Below are positions 6,415-8,639 of a DNA stretch of 8,639 nucleotides, piece after piece. The notes beneath the pieces are model-generated. The model worked only from the letters and a program-made list of their open reading frames with translations. It had not been told where the DNA came from and searched no databases. Both the position numbers and the translations under genes were made by a program. Position 1 is the stretch's first letter, and each line of letters begins with the position of its first letter. The DNA comes from Clostridiales bacterium (GTDB lineage: Bacteria; Bacillota; Desulfitobacteriia; Desulfitobacteriales; Desulfitobacteriaceae), in contig DAHVVW010000065.1 of NCBI GenBank assembly GCA_027357125.1, forward strand, positions 1-8,639, read 5' to 3'.

Positions 6415-6462
6415 CTTCGGACAAGGTCTACTTAATATTGATGGCGGAAAAAGGAGGAAACG

Positions 6463-6735
6463 ATGACAAAGCAAGGGTGGGGGAGAAATCTGCGTAAATG
6501 GCGGTTGCAGAGAGGATATACACTCGCGCAGCTCGCTGTCAAAAGCGGTCTGAATGCACGATTGCTTTGGCAACTGGAGGAGGGCATACGGAAAGGAACG
6601 CCCAATCAGTGGCTAAAACTGGCGCGAACCCTCGGCGTCGAGATGCGTGAACTCATAAGCGAGCCAGGGGCTAAACCTGATGATTCGGGGCGGATCGAGG
6701 AAGCTGTTTCTCCCTACCGAATACAGGTTGGGTAA
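6463..6735 (+). CDS. Small XRE/Cro-family helix-turn-helix regulator
   Basis: This 90-residue protein is mostly one HTH_3 domain (about 7-65). 'GRNLRKWRLQRGYTLAQLAVKSGLNARLLWQLEEGIRKGTPNQWLKLARTLGV' reads as the standard XRE fold, with 'TLAQLAVKSGL' as the first helix-turn and 'NARLLWQLEEG' as the recognition helix. A short polar tail follows and no ligand or peptidase domain is present. It is therefore probably a simple dimeric repressor. The ATG has AAGGAGG 5 bases upstream. Its own promoter carries a palindromic operator cluster, suggesting autoregulation. The next gene, an unusual P-loop protein, begins 129 bases later on the same strand and may be its main target or partner. Control of the divergent kinase operon is possible but not shown by any repeat near that promoter. 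Confidence 0.88.
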   Translation: MTKQGWGRNLRKWRLQRGYTLAQLAVKSGLNARLLWQLEEGIRKGTPNQWLKLARTLGVEMRELISEPGAKPDDSGRIEEAVSPYRIQVG

Positions 6736-6787
6736 AAGGCTCTGCTGGAGGGAATGAAGCATGGGCTGGGTGTGACCTATTTCCCCT

Positions 6788-6851
6788 TGCTTGCATAAAC
6801 TACCCCGAAAATAGATGTTCGATAGGTTTTTGGAGAAAGTTTATGCAAGCA
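6788..6851 (+). repeat. Long two-part inverted repeat in the leader of the P-loop gene
   Basis: A perfect 14-bp inverted repeat has arms TGCTTGCATAAACT (6788-6801) and AGTTTATGCAAGCA (6838-6851). Inside it a second helix can form between CCGAAAA (6805-6811) and TTTTTGG (6827-6833), with one G-U pair in RNA, leaving a 15-base loop. The last base of the outer arm is the first base of the AGGAGG ribosome binding site (6851-6856) of the next gene. No T-run follows, so it is not a simple terminator. It could be an RNA structure that tunes translation or transcript stability, or a DNA operator. A perfect match of this length by chance is unlikely. Confidence 0.75.
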
Positions 6852-6864
6852 GGAGGTCGAAAGC

Positions 6865-7902
6865 ATGGGCTTAAAAGTAGGCGTGCGCCACTACTTTGCA
6901 GAGGGTCTGACTTCCAGGGGGTACATATCATTGCTTCCGGTCATGATGCCTAACTGGGAACGCACTTATGTCCTGTTAGGAGGGACGGGTACGGGCAAAT
7001 CAACCTTAATCAAAGTGATCGGTCTTGAACTTCTGGACCGGGGTTACGGCCTGGATTTTTTCCGCTCGGCACGCGATCCTGACTCAATTGCAGGGTTTAC
7101 TTTGACAGGTCAGGGCTATACCATGCTTGACACCGCCGAGATCGCTCCTTTGCAGTGGCGCGCACCCGGAGTGGTGGAAAAATTTTTCGATCTGGGAGCC
7201 TTTTGCGATGAGCGCAAGCTGAGCAACCAGCGCCAGGAAATCCTGGCGCTGGAAGACAACCTTGTGCAATTGCAAACCAAGATTGTGGAAAGCTTGGCCT
7301 ATCTGCTTGCAAACTATGTGTCTCAACGTGCAGACCGCATGATGCACGAAGCTTTCCCCTTATATAACCCCACCCAATGGGGGTTCAGTAAAGGGGAATC
7401 AGGCCCCTGGTCTCTGGTGCAGAACGCTCTGCATAAATTGCAGAAAAGCATTGTGACACCGTGTTTCCTTCACAGCGTGACCCCTGACGGTTGGCTTAAC
7501 CTCGCTCCCCATTTTCTGACTGAGTTTGACCAGATCCTTCTTGAGGGCGACGAAACCCTGGAAGCTTTAAATTGGTTTTTGCGGGAAGCGCAATTATTGG
7601 GGCAGGTTATTGAAGTTGTGCTTCATCCCCTGAATCCCAATGAAATTATCGGGATTGTCTTTCCGGAACGCAACCTGGCCATTTGGCAGGGGGATCCGGA
7701 AAACTTAGCTGATCAAAACCTGGCGCACCCGCTGAGCGCAAACTTAAAAGAGACCTTGCGGTCCTGGTATGACCAAAGGTCTCTGCTTAAGAGCATCTAT
7801 ATAGAAAGTGTTGATTTTAGCAGGGTTGACGCTCTGAGAGAAGATTTGCTTAACCGGATCCTGCGGGAACTTGATTTTTTACCCGAACAAGGACGGGTCT
7901 GA
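6865..7902 (+). CDS. P-loop NTPase-like protein of unknown function (PRK06851-like)
   Basis: This 345-residue soluble protein resembles the uncharacterised Firmicutes family PRK06851. It begins with 'HYFAEGLTSRGYISLL' (about 9-24), then 'YVLLGGTGTGKSTLIK', a clear Walker A motif (G39-S46 with K45), and 'SARDPDSIAGF' at 68-78. The second half repeats this plan: 'FLHSVTPDGWLNLAPHF' (201-217), 'ILLEGDETLEALNWFL' where a P-loop should be, then 'LHPLNPNEIIGIVFPERNLAIW' (253-274). The protein therefore looks like an internal duplication in which only the first site can bind nucleotide. A central stretch (about 116-165) is predicted helical. The cellular role of the family is unknown to me and I assign none. 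The ATG has AGGAGG 8 bases upstream, directly after the long inverted repeat. The gene is probably co-transcribed with the XRE regulator, since I see no good promoter in the spacer. Its end overlaps the convergent HDOD fragment by 24 bases. Confidence 0.8.
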   Translation: MGLKVGVRHYFAEGLTSRGYISLLPVMMPNWERTYVLLGGTGTGKSTLIKVIGLELLDRGYGLDFFRSARDPDSIAGFTLTGQGYTMLDTAEIAPLQWRAPGVVEKFFDLGAFCDERKLSNQRQEILALEDNLVQLQTKIVESLAYLLANYVSQRADRMMHEAFPLYNPTQWGFSKGESGPWSLVQNALHKLQKSIVTPCFLHSVTPDGWLNLAPHFLTEFDQILLEGDETLEALNWFLREAQLLGQVIEVVLHPLNPNEIIGIVFPERNLAIWQGDPENLADQNLAHPLSANLKETLRSWYDQRSLLKSIYIESVDFSRVDALREDLLNRILRELDFLPEQGRV

Positions 7903-8415
7903 GAGGAGATCGCCCATTTCTGCCATTAATCGTTCCAGGTTAGCTTCGGTGAGTTGAAAACGAGCCAGGGCTTTTGTTTCCAGAGGATTAAGAAAGCTGT
8001 CGACCCCGCCGCCTACTCCCAGGGTATTGGCGAGGGAATTGGAGATATGTACGATGGCGGTGAGGTCAGGATAAGGATCTTCGGGAGCGAGCGTATGGTG
8101 ATGGGAAATAGCGCTGACCAAATCGGGTGGCAAGTTCCAGTGTTTGGCGATAAATCCACCGACAGTGGCATGTCCGAACCCGATTACCTTTTCCTCCAGT
8201 TCCACATACGACAGACTGGAGTCATTTACTTTTTTAAGTACATATGAGCCGATTTCCTGGAGATAGACCGTTATAATGAGCTTGCCGATGTCGTGCAGAA
8301 GCCCGGCCGTAAAGGCAGTGTCCCCGTAGGAAAGCTTCAGGCTCTTAAATCCAAAGATCTTCGAAAAATGGAAAGAAACTCGCCAAAGCCTTGAAGAGAC
8401 AGCATTAAAGCAAGG
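7879..8415 (-). pseudogene. 5'-truncated HDOD-domain protein gene
   Basis: The open frame between a TAG (8416-8418) and the stop at 7879 encodes about 178 residues that match the C-terminal part of an HDOD domain, a relative of HD phosphohydrolases found in signalling proteins. Visible motifs are 'RLWRVSFHFSK' (the family's 'LW.hS'), 'TAFTAGLLHDIGKLI', 'VIGFGHATVGGFIAKHWNLP', 'ISHHHTLAPEDPYPDLTAIVHISNSLAN' and a degenerate helical tail. Intact members are about 270-290 residues, so the first 90-100 residues, including the HDOD amino half, are missing. No usable start lies upstream of the motifs. The only in-frame initiator, GTG at 8205, would drop the HD motif. A neighbouring frame just upstream reads 'NGSLALMLSLQ', which faintly resembles the missing 'lals' helix, so a frameshift is an alternative to truncation. 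The gene converges on the P-loop gene and overlaps its end. Confidence 0.7.
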
Positions 8416-8450
8416 CTACCGTTGACAGCCCGTGCCGTGTGGTCGGTGGA

Positions 8451-8639
8451 TCAGTTTGCGGCAGCTTCCGTCAGTCCGGGAATGATGAAGAGTTCCCTGG
8501 TTTTAAGACCGAGCGTGATAACACTCTTTCCCAGCTTAGTCAGGTAGTACTTTTTTGTACCGGAGACCTTCTTAACGATCCCGTGAATACGAAGACGCTT
8601 CAAGATCCGGGAAACCGAAGCTGGACTGAGCTGAGGCAA
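8451..8639 (-). CDS. 3' end of a gene for a winged-helix-like protein (runs off the window)
   Basis: The last 62 residues of a minus-strand gene are visible and the frame is open to the window edge, so the true start lies outside. The segment 'LSPASVSRILKRLRIHGIVKKVSGTKKYYLTKLGKSVITLGL' has the shape of a winged helix: a recognition helix rich in S/R/K, then a beta-hairpin 'GIVKKV...KKYYLTKLGK'. A tail, 'KTRELFIIPGLTEAAAN', follows. I have an unverified impression that similar C-termini occur on larger uncharacterised proteins that recur in many genomic copies. If so it could belong to a mobile or repeated element. The stop lies only 36 bases before the start of the truncated HDOD frame, placing this gene at the probable breakpoint. 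The DNA-binding reading is moderate and the family assignment is low. Confidence 0.5.
   Translation of the reverse strand: MPQLSPASVSRILKRLRIHGIVKKVSGTKKYYLTKLGKSVITLGLKTRELFIIPGLTEAAAN

Overview
The window looks like chromosome of an anaerobic, Gram-positive Clostridia-type bacterium of the Desulfitobacterium/Desulfosporosinus (Peptococcaceae) kind. This is inferred from strong AGGAGG-type ribosome binding sites, sigma-A style promoters, a CC/Se-motif small protein, an MtaA-like uroporphyrinogen-decarboxylase-family remnant, a LytS-type sensor and a two-domain P-loop protein of a Firmicutes family. No rRNA, tRNA, CRISPR array or complete insertion sequence is visible.

Left part (1-1640): an accessory patch. 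Bases 1-130 hold no gene I can support. They are followed by an AT-rich type II toxin-antitoxin pair (Phd/YefM-like antitoxin, RelE/ParE-like toxin) with a very good promoter. Next comes a fragment of a URO-D/MtaA-like gene that has lost both ends. It abuts, tail to tail, a small CC/Se-motif protein gene on the minus strand. Abrupt gene ends and a change in base composition suggest repeated rearrangement.

Centre (1660-6306): a minus-strand nutrient-sensing locus made of a LytS-type 5TM-GAF histidine kinase, a LytTR response regulator and a CstA-family transporter. Each transcription unit is bounded: a promoter is predicted before the kinase, one hairpin terminator lies between regulator and transporter, and another follows the transporter. 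The layout and several sensor residues resemble the E. coli BtsS-BtsR-BtsT pyruvate-sensing and uptake system. The likely job is sensing an extracellular carboxylate such as pyruvate and inducing its importer.

Right part (6366-7902): reading away from the kinase is a small XRE/Cro-type repressor. Its promoter carries a perfect 14-bp palindrome over the start site plus an extra half-site, and the palindrome core also fits the Gram-positive LexA/DinR box. After a 129-bp spacer containing a long two-part inverted repeat that reaches the next ribosome binding site comes a P-loop protein of unknown function (PRK06851-like). It appears to be an internal duplication whose second Walker A motif has been lost. 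This repressor, hairpin leader and ATPase unit is the least understood part of the window.

Right end (7879-8639): a 5'-truncated HDOD-domain gene on the minus strand overlaps the ATPase gene end by 24 bp. Upstream of it, running off the window, is the 3' end of a gene for a winged-helix-like protein that may have caused the truncation.
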